Shown in pieces: positions 12,561 to 23,096 of a stretch of DNA of 64,000 nt. The stretch covers positions 7,799,583 through 7,863,582 of the forward strand of contig NC_079387.1 in NCBI RefSeq assembly GCF_021018895.1. Direction: 5' to 3'. The stretch is from Seriola aureovittata. Its lineage: Eukaryota; Chordata; Actinopteri; Carangiformes; Carangidae. The first letter of the stretch is position 1. Every line of letters begins with the position of its first letter. The translations under genes were made by a program, and so were the position numbers. The notes under the pieces were generated by a model. It was given only the letters and a program-made list of their open reading frames with translations. It did not search any database and had not been told where the DNA came from.

Positions 12561-12812
12561 CTGCACTCATATGCACATGCAGCGATTTATGCTTGTTTTA
12601 CAAAGACTGGGGACTAAAATTGCAAGAAGAGATAAAGTTATGTAATCCATATGAATAATCTGAAATACCAAAGAAGATCATTACAATGATAATACTTGTG
12701 CGCTTTTACTTACATAAAGGTATGAATGTTGGGCTGGCGAGAGGCAGTTTATTGGTGAATGATCTGCCTTTCAAATTCCAAATTCCACTCCCTCACTTTG
12801 TAAGGCAGCCCA

Positions 12813-12838
12813 TCCATTATGAATTTCCATTATGAATT
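12813..12838. repeat. Perfect 13-bp tandem duplication
   Basis: The unit TCCATTATGAATT occurs twice in immediate succession (12813-12825 and 12826-12838). It lies in otherwise unique sequence and places two ATTATGAA words 13 bp apart. Confidence 0.85.
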
Positions 12839-14042
12839 TGTAGCCCCCGGGCACGAGAAGATATGACCTCATGACATCATTTAGACTTTGGAGAGCTTGT
12901 CCAAAGCCACTGACACTGACTCAGTGATGCTCCCCATGACAAGTAGGTAGATTGGTGAAGTGCGCCTTTAACCATTTCAAAAGTTAGATTACAAAAAAAA
13001 TGTTCCTGTTTAAGTTGTCAGGAAGTCTATTTGGAAAAAATGAAGTTCCGGGATAGCATTTAAAAAAAAATGTTTTTGCCCAGGTAATCAGCATGTGTCA
13101 CAGATTATAGTTAGAAAATAAACTCTGCAGCCTGGAGGATGCAAACACATACACAAACGCACGCCCCTGTGCTATAATCTCCTGCTCTCAAATGATAATT
13201 AACAATTTCAGGTCACAGCCGATAATTGGGGGGAATTAATCGCATTATCTTAATTCATAGCGACTCAAAACAAAGTCTAAATGAAGACTAGCTTACTCAT
13301 GCAGTGCAGCATATCTGTTTAAGTCCCATACGGGTTACAAGCCTTGAAAACTAACTTGTTCTTAATCCCTATCTGTAACCAATGCACTTATTTATCCACC
13401 CATCATTTATTCAGCCTTGTTTACTGTAAAGTTCCATTTGAATAATTGAGACTTTATGTGTCTTGCTGTGGACAGTTTGACGTTAGCAGGGACATTAAGG
13501 AGGAATTGATGCTGTTGGGATGGCATTAATTCCACCCACCTGCCTAATCCACCCACCCAACCTGTCTTGGTGATCAATGTTCGATTTGATTTAACACGTG
13601 AGAAGAGCAGAGTGCAGGTGGGATACAGGTAGAGGAAGAGTAAATAAAGCTTTGGTGTCTTCCATATTTGTGTCGAGCATATAAAATGACTTTGGATAAT
13701 ATATTTAAACCGTCAAAAGATTACTTTCTTCTCTTGGGCACTTGACTTCTCAATGACCTTTAGGAAGCGCAAAAAAAATCTCCCCACATAATGAATGAGT
13801 CATACAGTATTGTACTTCAAAGGGAGACAAAATGCAGCTGTATACGTATAGTCTGCATGCACGAACAGGTCCAAACCAACACACTATGGAGCGACTGCAC
13901 GGTGACGTGGGGCATCAACATTTTATTTTCTGTGCTAAACTGGATTTGGTGTCACATTTGAAAGTAAATCTCCTCAAGAGCGGGACACTGTAAAGATAAG
14001 GTCGTATGCGGAGTTAGTTCAGCACTTCTCAGCTGGAGCAGC

Positions 14043-14060
14043 TGTGTGTGTGTGTGTGTT
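14043..14060. repeat. Short (TG)n
   Basis: About 8-9 TG units in unique sequence. Confidence 0.85.
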
Positions 14061-14460
14061 GTCTGCAGTCAACACAGATATTTGCCAGGATCCTAAAAGT
14101 ATTAAAAGTCCAAAGTTGGAGTGCTAATCTACAATGTCCAGATGTCCTACACTGTGTAATCATGTGATTGGTTATGATTTGCTTGGTGAGAAAAAACTCC
14201 TTTAATGCACCTATTTGAATAAATTGCTGAAATTGCATGAGCTCAACAGAGATAAAACTTGGTTTCTGCACTTACATACACACCTCAGTTAGCCTATTAC
14301 AGAGAGGCATCCAAAGCTGTGATTAACATCCTCCTCCTTTTCAGCGCACAGAATAAGTCTGCCTGTAATGTGACAATCCTCAGTGATTTTCTCTGTGCTG
14401 TTTTGCCAAATAAATGAAATGAACCAAATCACATCTGAGTCATAAAACAAAAGGCCTGTA

Positions 14461-14530
14461 GGCTTCCTGGTGGCTCAGCTGGCAATTGCACGTGACGTTC
14501 GGAGTTTTAAATCTGGCCCACAATTGCAAC
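14461..14530 (+). repeat. Possible tRNA-derived SINE head fragment
   Basis: TGGCTCAGCTGG at 14471-14482 is a match to the pol III A-box consensus. About 20 bp after it, GGAGTTTTAAATCTGG (14501-14516) is a degraded B-box-like sequence. The spacing suits a tRNA-type promoter, but no cloverleaf could be folded convincingly. Percomorph genomes carry tRNA-derived SINEs with this 5' signature (recalled). It is better read as a SINE remnant than as a tRNA gene. Confidence 0.4.
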
Positions 14531-15141
14531 ATTCACATGAGCCTTGGGAAGCCTATATGGTCAGTGCAAGCAGGAAAGTAGGACAAAATGTTGCAAATCT
14601 GCAAGCACTGTGCAGCACAACATAAAACAAGGTTTAAATAACTTGTTTTCTCCAACATTCTGTTAAAGCTTTCCAAAGCAGAACTATTGCACTGGGATTA
14701 ACAAGCAAATGCAATGTTTTTTAGCCTGATACGGCTGCACCTCTCAAGTCAAACTGATAATGACTAGATAATCACGGCTTGGAAAACAACAACAACAACA
14801 ACAGCAAAAAAGCCCATTCATCGTTACAGCACTCCACTCATTACCCGAGCAATCTGAGAAGATAACGGAAGTTTGTGAACACATCTTACAATTAGAAGAG
14901 AGTGCAAACTATCTGTTTCATTCAGTAGATTCAGGGAATAACATGAGGGGAAGTATTTTCATAATTATGGTGTAAAAAATATGGAGGACACAATTTTCAA
15001 GATCAGCCTTCATTCGCTAATTAAGGTTTCTACTCACTTCTTCTGTGGCACATTACAGATGGAGATATAGTTTTTATTTCACTTCATATGACAGCCATAG
15101 TCACAAGTGACTGCAGATTAAGGTTTAACAATTAATTTACA

Positions 15142-15473
15142 TTAAAGGACCAGTGTGTAGGATTTAGTGGCATCTAGTGGTGAGGTGGCAGGTTGCAACA
15201 AACTAAATATTCTTCCCCTTGCAAGCGTGTAGGATAATCTGTGGTGGCCTTCAGGGAATGTAAAAATCCTACAGACCCTCTCTCAAGCAGGTGTTTGGTT
15301 TGGCCATTCTGGGCTACTGTAGAAACATGGCGGTGCAGCATGGAAGAAGACCCGCTCTCTATGTAGATATATAGGTCTCATTCTAAGCAGTTCTTAGTTC
15401 CAGGTGATTCAGATTCTACACCAATGAAAACATGATTATGAATCCCACTAAATCCTATGCACTGCTCCTTTAA
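15142..15473. mobile_element. 332-bp inverted-repeat element (MITE), TTAA ends
   Basis: The ends form a 29-bp terminal inverted repeat with 26 of 29 positions identical. The left end reads TTAAAGGACCAGTGTGTAGG and the right end, reverse-complemented, reads TTAAAGGAGCAGTGCATAGG. Both continue ATTTAGTGG. The element begins and ends with TTAA, which could be a target duplication of piggyBac type, although the termini just inside do not prove that superfamily. The interior has no coding capacity. It resembles a widespread percomorph MITE from memory. Confidence 0.85.
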
Positions 15474-15477
15474 AATG

Positions 15478-15612
15478 CTTTCACATGATTATATATTATG
15501 TAATACTGTTATGTAATACGCTGACAGAGGCCATTCTGCTGCATAATGGGTACTTTTATTTTAATACTTTAACTAAGACTCTTTTTACACTGTGGTACTG
15601 ATACTTTTACTT
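15478..15612 (+). repeat. Dispersed teleost repeat fragment (GCATAATGGGTACTTTTA type)
   Basis: The word series GAGGCCATTCTGCTGCATAA, GGTACTTTTATTTTAATACT and GATACTTTTACTTAAAG matches, from memory, a very common fish interspersed repeat rich in TACTTTTACTT. It sits directly between the inverted-repeat element and the next repeat fragment. The class is unknown and no coding sequence is seen. Confidence 0.5.
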
Positions 15613-15613
15613 A

Positions 15614-15690
15614 AAGGGGAACTCTACTAATTTAGTGTTGCACTTCCATAAAGTTGGGGACTCAAAAGAAAAAGATTAAAAAGCTCTACA
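15614..15690 (+). repeat. Dispersed repeat family S, 5' fragment
   Basis: Starts AAAGGGGAACTCTACTAATT and contains GCACTTCCATAAAGTTGGGG. The latter matches GCACTTTCATAAAGTTGGAG at 19586-19605 and CATCTTCATTAAGCTGGGGG at 31117-31136. Only the first ~75 bp is present, and LINE-derived sequence begins about 80 bp downstream. Confidence 0.6.
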
Positions 15691-15769
15691 AACACTTGAT
15701 CACAATACAACTAGATAGCATCTTTCATTACACCCCCTTGCCTCCTGTTTCATCACCTTTTTTTTGTTT

Positions 15770-16650
15770 ATTTTATTCTCAATGCACTAACAGCAGGCAT
15801 TCTATTAAGTATGCAGACGACACTGCCTTGGTGAGCCTCCTCTATGATGGGGGGGCATGGGCCGATTCTTGACTACTTCCTAAGTTGGTGTGGGAAGTCA
15901 AACCTTTTCTTAACCACCACCAAAACAAAGGAAATGTCCATAGATTTTTAGAAAGCAACAATCCTCACTCCCTACCATCATCAATGGGGAGCCAATACAA
16001 CCTGTTTTAAATTGCAAGTCCCTTGGCATAGTGCTCCACCATAAGCGCAAATGGGACCTGTAGACTGACCTCATAAACACGAAGACACAACAAAGGAAGT
16101 ACTTTTTTTTTTTTTTTAAAGAAACTGTTGCTCTTTAATGTCCACAACAAAATACTTCAGATGGTTTCCTGTGCTTTTATAGAAAGGGTTTTAGCTGGCT
16201 GCATCATCTGCTGCTTTGGCAAAGAAAAAGTCTGTCAGAAAAACAGGAACTGCCAGTAAACTGCTTGGGCTCAGGTCACAAATTCATTTACAGAGACAGA
16301 CTGATGAATAAGGCAAGCAACGTTGTGGGTGACAAGAGGCACCCCCTTTGCCTCTTCATTTAAACCGGAGCCATCTGGTTGACAATATTATTCCCCCTCT
16401 ATTCCCCAAAAACATCCAAATTTCCATTTGTTCCACAAGACATTCAACTTCTAAACAAGTAATGCACATAATAATTGAGCAGGATGTCCAGCTGGTCTTT
16501 GGCAAGGTGCAGTACATGAGTACATTACTGAGTCTGTAAAGGTATGTGTACGTGCATGAGGATCTATGAGAATGACATTGGTGATTCTGTGATAGTGGCT
16601 CTGTGATGCCTTGTGATTATGCTCCAAACCAATTTCCCCACAAGGAAATA
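15770..16650 (+). mobile_element. Degenerate LINE: reverse transcriptase C-terminal part and 3' end
   Basis: Three shifted frames together give the hallmark order of a non-LTR retrotransposon reverse transcriptase. At 15804 is IKYADDTALVSLLYDGG, with the YADD catalytic motif. At 15883 is SWCGKSNLFLTTTKTKEMSI, the W-C...L..N..KTKE block. At 15977 is IINGEPIQPVLNCKSLGIVL, the 'Y/K-LG' block. LLLFNVHNKILQMVSCAFIE starts at 16125. Stops and frameshifts separate them, so it is dead. The 3' part ends near CCAATTTCCCCACAAGGAAA (about 16630), typical of a LINE 3' terminus. A T15 run at 16103-16117 interrupts it. The 5' part, including the endonuclease, is absent. The clade is uncertain (Rex1/L2-like). 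Confidence 0.85.
16103..16117. repeat. T15 homopolymer inside the LINE remnant
   Basis: Fifteen T bases interrupt the reverse transcriptase reading frame between the LGIVL and LLLFN blocks. Confidence 0.9.
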
Positions 16651-17189
16651 TCTTTCCATCTCCTAGCTCTTAAGGCCAATAAGAATGCATTCAAAGCCTT
16701 CCCCTGGCAGTATTTTTGATGTAAGTAGTGAAATAAACTACATTCTACATGCTGATGCAACACATATGTAGCCTTATCCCCAAAGGCTTTTAAGTAATGG
16801 GTTCTCCGTCAACCTGTAAATGAACTCTGTCAAAAATTACCCTCAGCTTTCCTGGCTGCTGCTGAGATGCCAAGCTGGTCTTGACTGACTCGTGGAGCCT
16901 CATATCTCTGCAAGCCTCCAGACGACATTGCCCGGAGTTGAAATGATGATTTTATAAGTTATATTACAGAAGTAAAGTTGTTTGATGTAATAAGTTTGCA
17001 CAATCAACCAATTTGTTTTTTCAGGGCGTATTTGAGCATCAGACATGAGATGGAAACTTGTCTAACTCTTTTTTTGTTTGTTCCTCGCCATCAGTCAATG
17101 CACTTTGTCCATGCTAAATAAACTATTAAATGAAATTGGTGTAAAACATCTGGCATCACAGCAGACTTTGGTTTACACAAATAGCTATT

Positions 17190-17400
17190 TTCTTGGGCGG
17201 AGAAACATGCAGTGCTAGCAGCAATTACAATGCTTTTTAGAGCAATTACAATATTATTTATAGCTCTCAATCCAGCTATTGGAAATGGACTATAGGCATG
17301 TCTGCAGCTCTTGCCAGCAAAGGCTCAGACCCAAAGATATACTGCAGTCTGACTAAATGAAGCTTCTCCAACCTGCCAGGCTGCACGGTGCAGGTGAGGA
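17190..17400. promoter_or_regulatory. Candidate conserved non-coding element with duplicated AGCAATTACAAT
   Basis: The 12-mer AGCAATTACAAT occurs at 17219-17230 and again at 17241-17252, 22 bp apart (about two helical turns). Each carries a CAATTA homeodomain core. It is followed by low-repeat sequence with CAATCCAGC and ACCCAAAGATA words. It resembles developmental enhancer sequence, with no conservation data. Confidence 0.28.
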
Positions 17401-18709
17401 GCCAGAGGTTCAGAGCTGAGCGCAGCTTATTGAGCATCTTGGAGGTACCATGGCCTTAATTCAATGTGATGTCTGTTCAATGTGACCATCTGTGATGGGA
17501 GGTGTACTCTCAACTACCTTTATGAACTTCAAAGTCATTGAAAAGAGTACACATACTAGTGCAATAAGATGCAGAGTGAGATCCAGTGAGACAGTGAGAG
17601 GGTCTGACCTGCTGCTCTCCTCTGTGTTTAGGTAAACCCACCACAGAACAGGGATTAAACCCAGTTTACTGCTTTTGTAACTGTCATGTTGTTTACAGCT
17701 GAAGCTTTCACTGCACTCTTCTCTTAATCCTCTCTCCTCCTCGCCTCTCTTGAAATCGCATGCACAGCATTGTCAGTCTCTCACAATAAAAGTGGCCCTG
17801 CTCTCACTTTGATGTTTAAAAGGCAGGATCCCCCCTCTGCATCTTGCAGCCAAGGAGAATCGGAGACGGGTGCAGTTTCGTTGTGCGTCTGGGCTATAAT
17901 AAGTCATCAATGATGTTTATGACTCGTAAAAGCTCTCTCTGGGCTGAATCCGAAAAACAGTCGGTGCCTGTGTATAAACCTTATTATGGAGCCATTTGAA
18001 GGGAATTTAGAAGGTGATTTTTGACAAGAGTTCATTTATAGGCTGACAGAGAACCAGTTACTTGAAAGCCTCTGAGGAAAAGTCCTCATATGTTGCAATG
18101 AATTTTATTGTTTATCATTTCTACTTGTCATTTGTAAGAGAAACAACGTGTTTCCTATCTCAAAAGTTACACAGCCTCACTTTAAGCCAAAACAACAGAG
18201 ATACATAGACTCTCTAAAATATTCCCTCAAGATTCAATAATTTATCGGTACATAAGCCACAGGGACAGTGTTGTGACCAGGATGACAATGAGTACCTTCC
18301 TTTACCTTGCCTACCTTCCATATACAGATAATTCCAGATAGGGAGGCTAAATTTGGGTGAATATGATGACAAAGGTTTTTGCATAAGCACAGACACAAAG
18401 ATAAAGGCATGCACACATTCCTACTGATTTTAGTTATCATTTAATGTTTTACACAAAATCAAAAAAATGTTAATTTAAAGCAATCTCGTCCTCGAGTAAG
18501 ACTTATTATTCAAATTTCTAAAATTTAGTTTAATGAAAACTAATTATCATTTCCTTTCACTTCCTTTCTCGTTTATCTTTATCACACCATTAAAGCCTTG
18601 CTGTGTTTGAGCAGCCTGCCTTGCTGTTTGTAAAGAAAGAAAAAGAAGTACAGAACTCTTTCTCCATCTTGTGGCACCTTTGTGTCATCACACTCTGACT
18701 CCCTGTGGT

Positions 18710-18960
18710 AAATGCTGGCCTGAAAAAGTGTTCGGCTATTTCATGCATCATTAACATGCATCAACTCCTGACAATAATGAGGATAATTGGATTTTAAATG
18801 AACACAGTTCATAATTTGTTCCAGAGATTGATGGGGATTATTGATGTGTGCACCCTCCCATCAGCCCAGCATTAATTTACACTCATGTCTCATCACTGTT
18901 TTCATAGTCGCTGTCCTCAAATCAACCTGACACCTGTGTATTTAAACTCAAAGCAAACAC
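18710..18960. promoter_or_regulatory. Candidate conserved non-coding element
   Basis: The 9-mer CATGCATCA occurs at 18742-18750 and 18755-18763 (13-bp period), with TTAA between the two copies. It is followed by GATAATTGGATTTTAAATGA and CAGCATTAATTTACAC homeodomain-like words. No simple repeats or coding potential are seen. The regulatory role is inferred. Confidence 0.25.
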
Positions 18961-19554
18961 AGGTTTAAGACTCTGATGCAAAGTATCCAGAAGGAGGGTT
19001 CAGGCCTGCACTGTGGTGATGTTGCTGCTGGTCACCTCTTCAATCAGTGACAGTGAAAACACATGTGCATCATTAGGTCCTCAATGACTGGGCTCTGCCA
19101 AGGTGTGGAAGGAAGGATAAAAGTTAATGTTAGTTATGGTGTTTTTATAGAATGGCCTGTCTCAGTATAGTTTATGGTTACCTGAGATTATGGTGGGATC
19201 CACTAAATGAGAGTGAGAAGTTTAATCACTTGCTCAGAGTATTGGGAGAGTTGTTTGCAGCTTACTGCAAGGCTGCTTTTTTGTGCTTTAATTTGAAGTT
19301 GTTTCATAAATCCTCCTGGGGCTAGTTTGTGCCTCCATTTCATTAGCATTTTTTTGTGAATCTATTGCTTATAGTACTCAATTTCTTCAACTTAACCTTT
19401 AAAGTTTTCCCCCCTGTCTTTTGTATGGGAGCTTTGGCACTGCAGCCTGAATCAGACCGGCTTGTCTGCGTCAAGATTTGGTGAAAAACAATATACTGGA
19501 GTCAAACTGTGGGCGTGCTCAAAGGATTATTTAGAACAAAACATTGAAATATTA

Positions 19555-19870
19555 CTTTATTTAAAGAGTATCCTCTTAGGTATTGCACTTTCATAAAGTT
19601 GGAGGACTTGCAAGAGATGGTTTAAAACAAAAAGAGTCTAAAGCATCAGAAGCTAAGATATCCGTTCCTTTTAGTCCCTGGTACCTGTCAAGCTTCAAAA
19701 CCACATTCCCCAAATGCAACTCAATCTTCCATAAGACCTTTTCTGTCTGTTGAATGTCCTAATATTTCAAACTCCACACCTCTAGTTTTTTAAGATGGGT
19801 TGTTTGTCAGAAATTTGAACTCTCAAGCCTGAACCGCTATGACATCATCAGGGTTATTTTCTTCAACTTA
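19555..19870 (+). repeat. Dispersed repeat family S, long copy
   Basis: Aligns in order with the copy at 31073-31330. Shared landmarks include GCACTTTCATAAAGTTGGAG, a CTTGCAAGAGA / TTTACAAGACAGA block, CCACATTCCCCAAATGCAAC / TATGTTTCCCATGATGCAAC, and CAAACTCCACACCTCTAG / CAAACTCTGCATCCCTGG. Both are non-coding and lack obvious terminal repeats. It probably represents a teleost interspersed element of unknown class. Confidence 0.65.
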
Positions 19871-19874
19871 AAAG

Positions 19875-21780
19875 CCCCTCATTGTAACCCTTACAGTGTA
19901 TTGTTCACAGGCTGAGAAGGACCCTCCATGACAAGTACACTGACTGACTGGAGCGAACTTAAAGAGTGATGTCAATGTTTAATGGATGGATTAAGTTGTG
20001 AGTTTTTGCTCTGAGGTCACTTTGCCATGACATATTGAAGACAAGAATATAGCTTGAATTAGCTAATTTAAGATTTGTTAATCATTAGTTACCTGTAATG
20101 TAGCCTTATTCACCAGTTGAGGTCGCCAAAGGTCAGAGATTGCTGACAGAAACTTTTGGTAAATGTACCCGAATATGAGGGATTACTACTCATCTGCTTA
20201 ATCTGAAGGGCAATATTTCTGGGCCTGGCTCAGGGTATTTCTTTAGCTTGAAGAAGTAAATGAAAGCTAATAGAGACAAAAGAAACCTAAAAAGTATCGT
20301 CTCCTTTTCCTACATTGCTTTTGTTTTGGTGTTTCAACCACCCCACCCTTTCTCCTAACATTTCAGCAAACTTCAACTTGCTGATCTCAGACGGTTTTTG
20401 ACATCTTGCAGATTGCAGGTAAATAGTTTAACGCTTCAATCTGGCCACTGTTCTCACCTGAGGACACAAATCTGCTTCATTCAGTGTTTTCCTCTGACTC
20501 AGCGCCTGTGTGCATCCTGCAGAGCTGCCACCCTTCACATAGAAGGCAATCCATCTAAATAATTACTGGAATTAGTTTCACTGTGTTGCACTCCTGATGT
20601 CACTCTGCTATTGCTGCTGTAACTGACCATAATTACAGAGGGGAAACAATTACACTGCACAGGGCCTTTCAGCAACACTCGCTGAACCTAGCTGTGCAGC
20701 CGGTCGCAGCTGTCAGAACGTCAGCAGGTATCCTACTGTACAAGCATTTCATGTTGTCAGATTAAAACTGGAACAACACTGTTTTAACTAAGTGAAAAAG
20801 AGCCTTGGATACTGCTGACAAGATAATTTATTTCACTTTCAGACTCTCTAAATATTTTGTGAGCCAAGACTGCTAAATTTTAGCGGGCGAATGGAAAGTA
20901 CCAGTTGTTGCATATGTATTTAAGCATGAATTGTTCAAATTACAGAAGAAAAACAAGCAATGTAGGTGCAGATCTGTACAGGAAAAAGATGTTTCTTTAG
21001 AAATCCCATAAAAGCACATGAGTCACAGCAACTGGTTATTGTTGAATCTCCTACAGTATCCCTCTGCCAGAGTGACGTTTCCAAGTCGACAAGTTGTGCC
21101 TTTGGTTTTAACCTTGCTCCGATCCTGTGCTGAAGTCAGCAATGGCCACCATTAACGGTGCTTGCTATTCAAATGGTATACTTAAGATAAAACCCACACA
21201 CATCCTTGATGAGATGCCAAATTGCGCATGCTTTTTGTGCTTGAGAAGGTTTTTATCCCGCATGTCTCACACTTTTGCATTTCATCTCCGAGGGGGATTA
21301 CAAGTTGATGATAACACCCACACATCATTTAGCAGTTGAGGAATAATAGAGAGAATTTTTCTTTTTCCACTGAATAATCCTCGACTTCTCATTCATCTTT
21401 GAATTCATCTTCGAATGTGAAGTCTCTGCCTAAATGCAGCTCTTGGAGAATATAAGACGTTCAAGTTCTGCCTGAGAATGTTTGTTACTGTGTTTTTACA
21501 GACTACATAATAGAGTGGTTTGAAGTGATGCAGGTCAGGGGTAAGAAAGGCACAGTAAATAAGATCCGAAGAGAGGAGTCTGTGCAAAAAGTCTAGATTA
21601 ACTCTTTGGTAAAAATGGCTGAAAAGCGACCTCTTCTGGTCAATGGAGGTAGAGGCACATTTTGCTGTTTAGGTGCAGGAATTCTTGTCAACTGCACGAA
21701 AGAAAAGGCTTGTTTCTGTTTAGAACGCATGTACCACAATCTGGCAAAAAAAAACCCCCAAAAAACAAAAATAAATCAAG
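19875..21780. other. Non-coding interval, no gene seen
   Basis: Unique-looking sequence. The block at 20500-20740 is singled out as a regulatory candidate. Nothing else could be named. Confidence 0.55.
20500..20740. promoter_or_regulatory. Candidate conserved non-coding element with three AATTAC motifs
   Basis: AATTAC occurs on the same strand at 20561-20566, 20631-20636 and 20648-20653, three homeodomain-type cores within 93 bp. The sequence is free of simple repeats and non-coding. The function is inferred from motif clustering only. Confidence 0.25.
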
Positions 21781-21789
21781 CAGCTAGGA

Positions 21790-22073
21790 CCATAAATACC
21801 AAAACCTGCTTCAACCAGAAGGTCCCTGTCTGGTGGTCTAAGAGGTGTGGTGGGTTAATTAATTTATTTGATAACCAGATCAGAAAGGTACTGAGAAGCA
21901 CACAAGAAGCAAGGCCATGAAGAGAAAGCATAATTTTTGGATTCAGTTCTGAGACTAAAGAGAAGCCAGTGCATCTATTTGAAAACAGGTGTGCTGTGAC
22001 AAAATTAGCTCTTTCTTGTTAGGACTTTGGCAGCAGCATCTCAACCCACAGTTTATTTGTTTTTCATTTTCTT

Positions 22074-22104
<31 letters not shown>

Positions 22105-22290
22105 AGCAGACCAATGAGACAGGCATTTAAACAGAGTGCATGGTAAGATGAAGGTTTTCTGCATCTACCAGTGACAAAAAGCTTCTTACTCTCTCTTTAT
22201 ATATGTATTACTAAGATGATAAAAGGCAGTTTGTTCCTGCTTTAGAAAAAGTCAAAGCTGGCACAAAGTTCTAAAGAGATAGAGAAAAAC
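21790..22290 (+). repeat. Dispersed teleost repeat, degraded
   Basis: Contains AGAGAAGCCAGTGCATCTAT, AGGTGTGCTGTGACAAAATT, TGTTAGGACTTTGGCAGCAG and AAGATGATAAAAGGCAGTTT in that order. These recall a very common teleost repeat with the order 'AGCCAGTG ... GGTGTGATGT ... GGCAGCAG ... AAGATGATAAAAGGCAG'. A T17 run (22088-22104) interrupts it. No frame is open. The identification is by recalled similarity only. Confidence 0.45.
22088..22104. repeat. T17 homopolymer
   Basis: Seventeen T bases preceded by a TTCTTT-rich stretch from about 22060. Confidence 0.9.
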
Positions 22291-22714
22291 GTAACCCCTT
22301 TAGATAAGATGCAACCCAGGCATGCACTGAGCATGAAAGTCCTGAACACTTCTCAAGCCTTTTGAGGATGTTATTGATGTCGTTCTCAAATCTAGAAGAC
22401 CACTATTTACACACTGATCACAGATTGTCACTATGATTGTCGTAAAAACCTGATTGAAATGTATCATTTAAACAGTGAGTAGTCAATCATATCTTATGGA
22501 CAATATTGCTGGTTTTGCAAGGGAATTGAAAAGAGGAGATTGGCTGGTATTATTATCTGAGTCAAGTTGAGGGTTAAATAACATTAATATAATTAATATA
22601 AAATATAATAGAATTCATTTAATTGCAAAAACATCAATACAACATTTTATCTGCATGAGTGTGAATAAGTGCATCATGTCAGTCCTTTTGTACTGATTCC
22701 TCAAATTGTTGGAA

Positions 22715-23059
22715 AAACGCCCCTCTGCGTTGTCAAGGCTGGTAGCGGCCGGGCAGTCCGCCCTTACCGCCCACCTGTGAGGAGGGAAAGTTGACGTTTT
22801 CAACCTAATAAAACAGTCAGCTAATTATGACCTGGGAATGGACACGTCTCTGGAAAAGAAACTCTGAAGTGAACTGTGACCGGCCTGTCAACAAGAGGAG
22901 AAGGTTGACTACGTTCAAATGGAGGAGCCAAACGATTTAGTTAATATTAGCTTAGTTTACGGTGTAGTCAGTGATATTAGCTAGCGTGCCAAGTAAGTTA
23001 GCAGCCACGGGGGATACGAGGATAACAACAACATCAACATCAACAACAACAGCAACAGC

Positions 23060-23096
<37 letters not shown>

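Larger units (their letters stand above)
9000..14455. other. Long unique-looking non-coding interval
   Basis: No gene is supported over more than 5 kb. It includes the CpG-rich patch at 9880-10030, candidate regulatory blocks at 11140-11310 and 12340-12560, an A18 run at 11592-11609, a perfect 13-bp tandem duplication at 12813-12838 and a short TG array at 14043-14060. The remaining sequence contains nothing I can name. Confidence 0.55.
16660..19550. other. Non-coding interval with candidate regulatory blocks
   Basis: No gene, RNA or mobile element is recognised. It includes the candidate blocks at 17190-17400 and 18710-18960. The rest is unremarkable AT-rich sequence. Confidence 0.55.

Noticed and set aside
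14461..14530. Functional tRNA gene
   Set aside because: Only the A-box is intact. The acceptor stem and anticodon arm do not pair, and the B-box is degraded.
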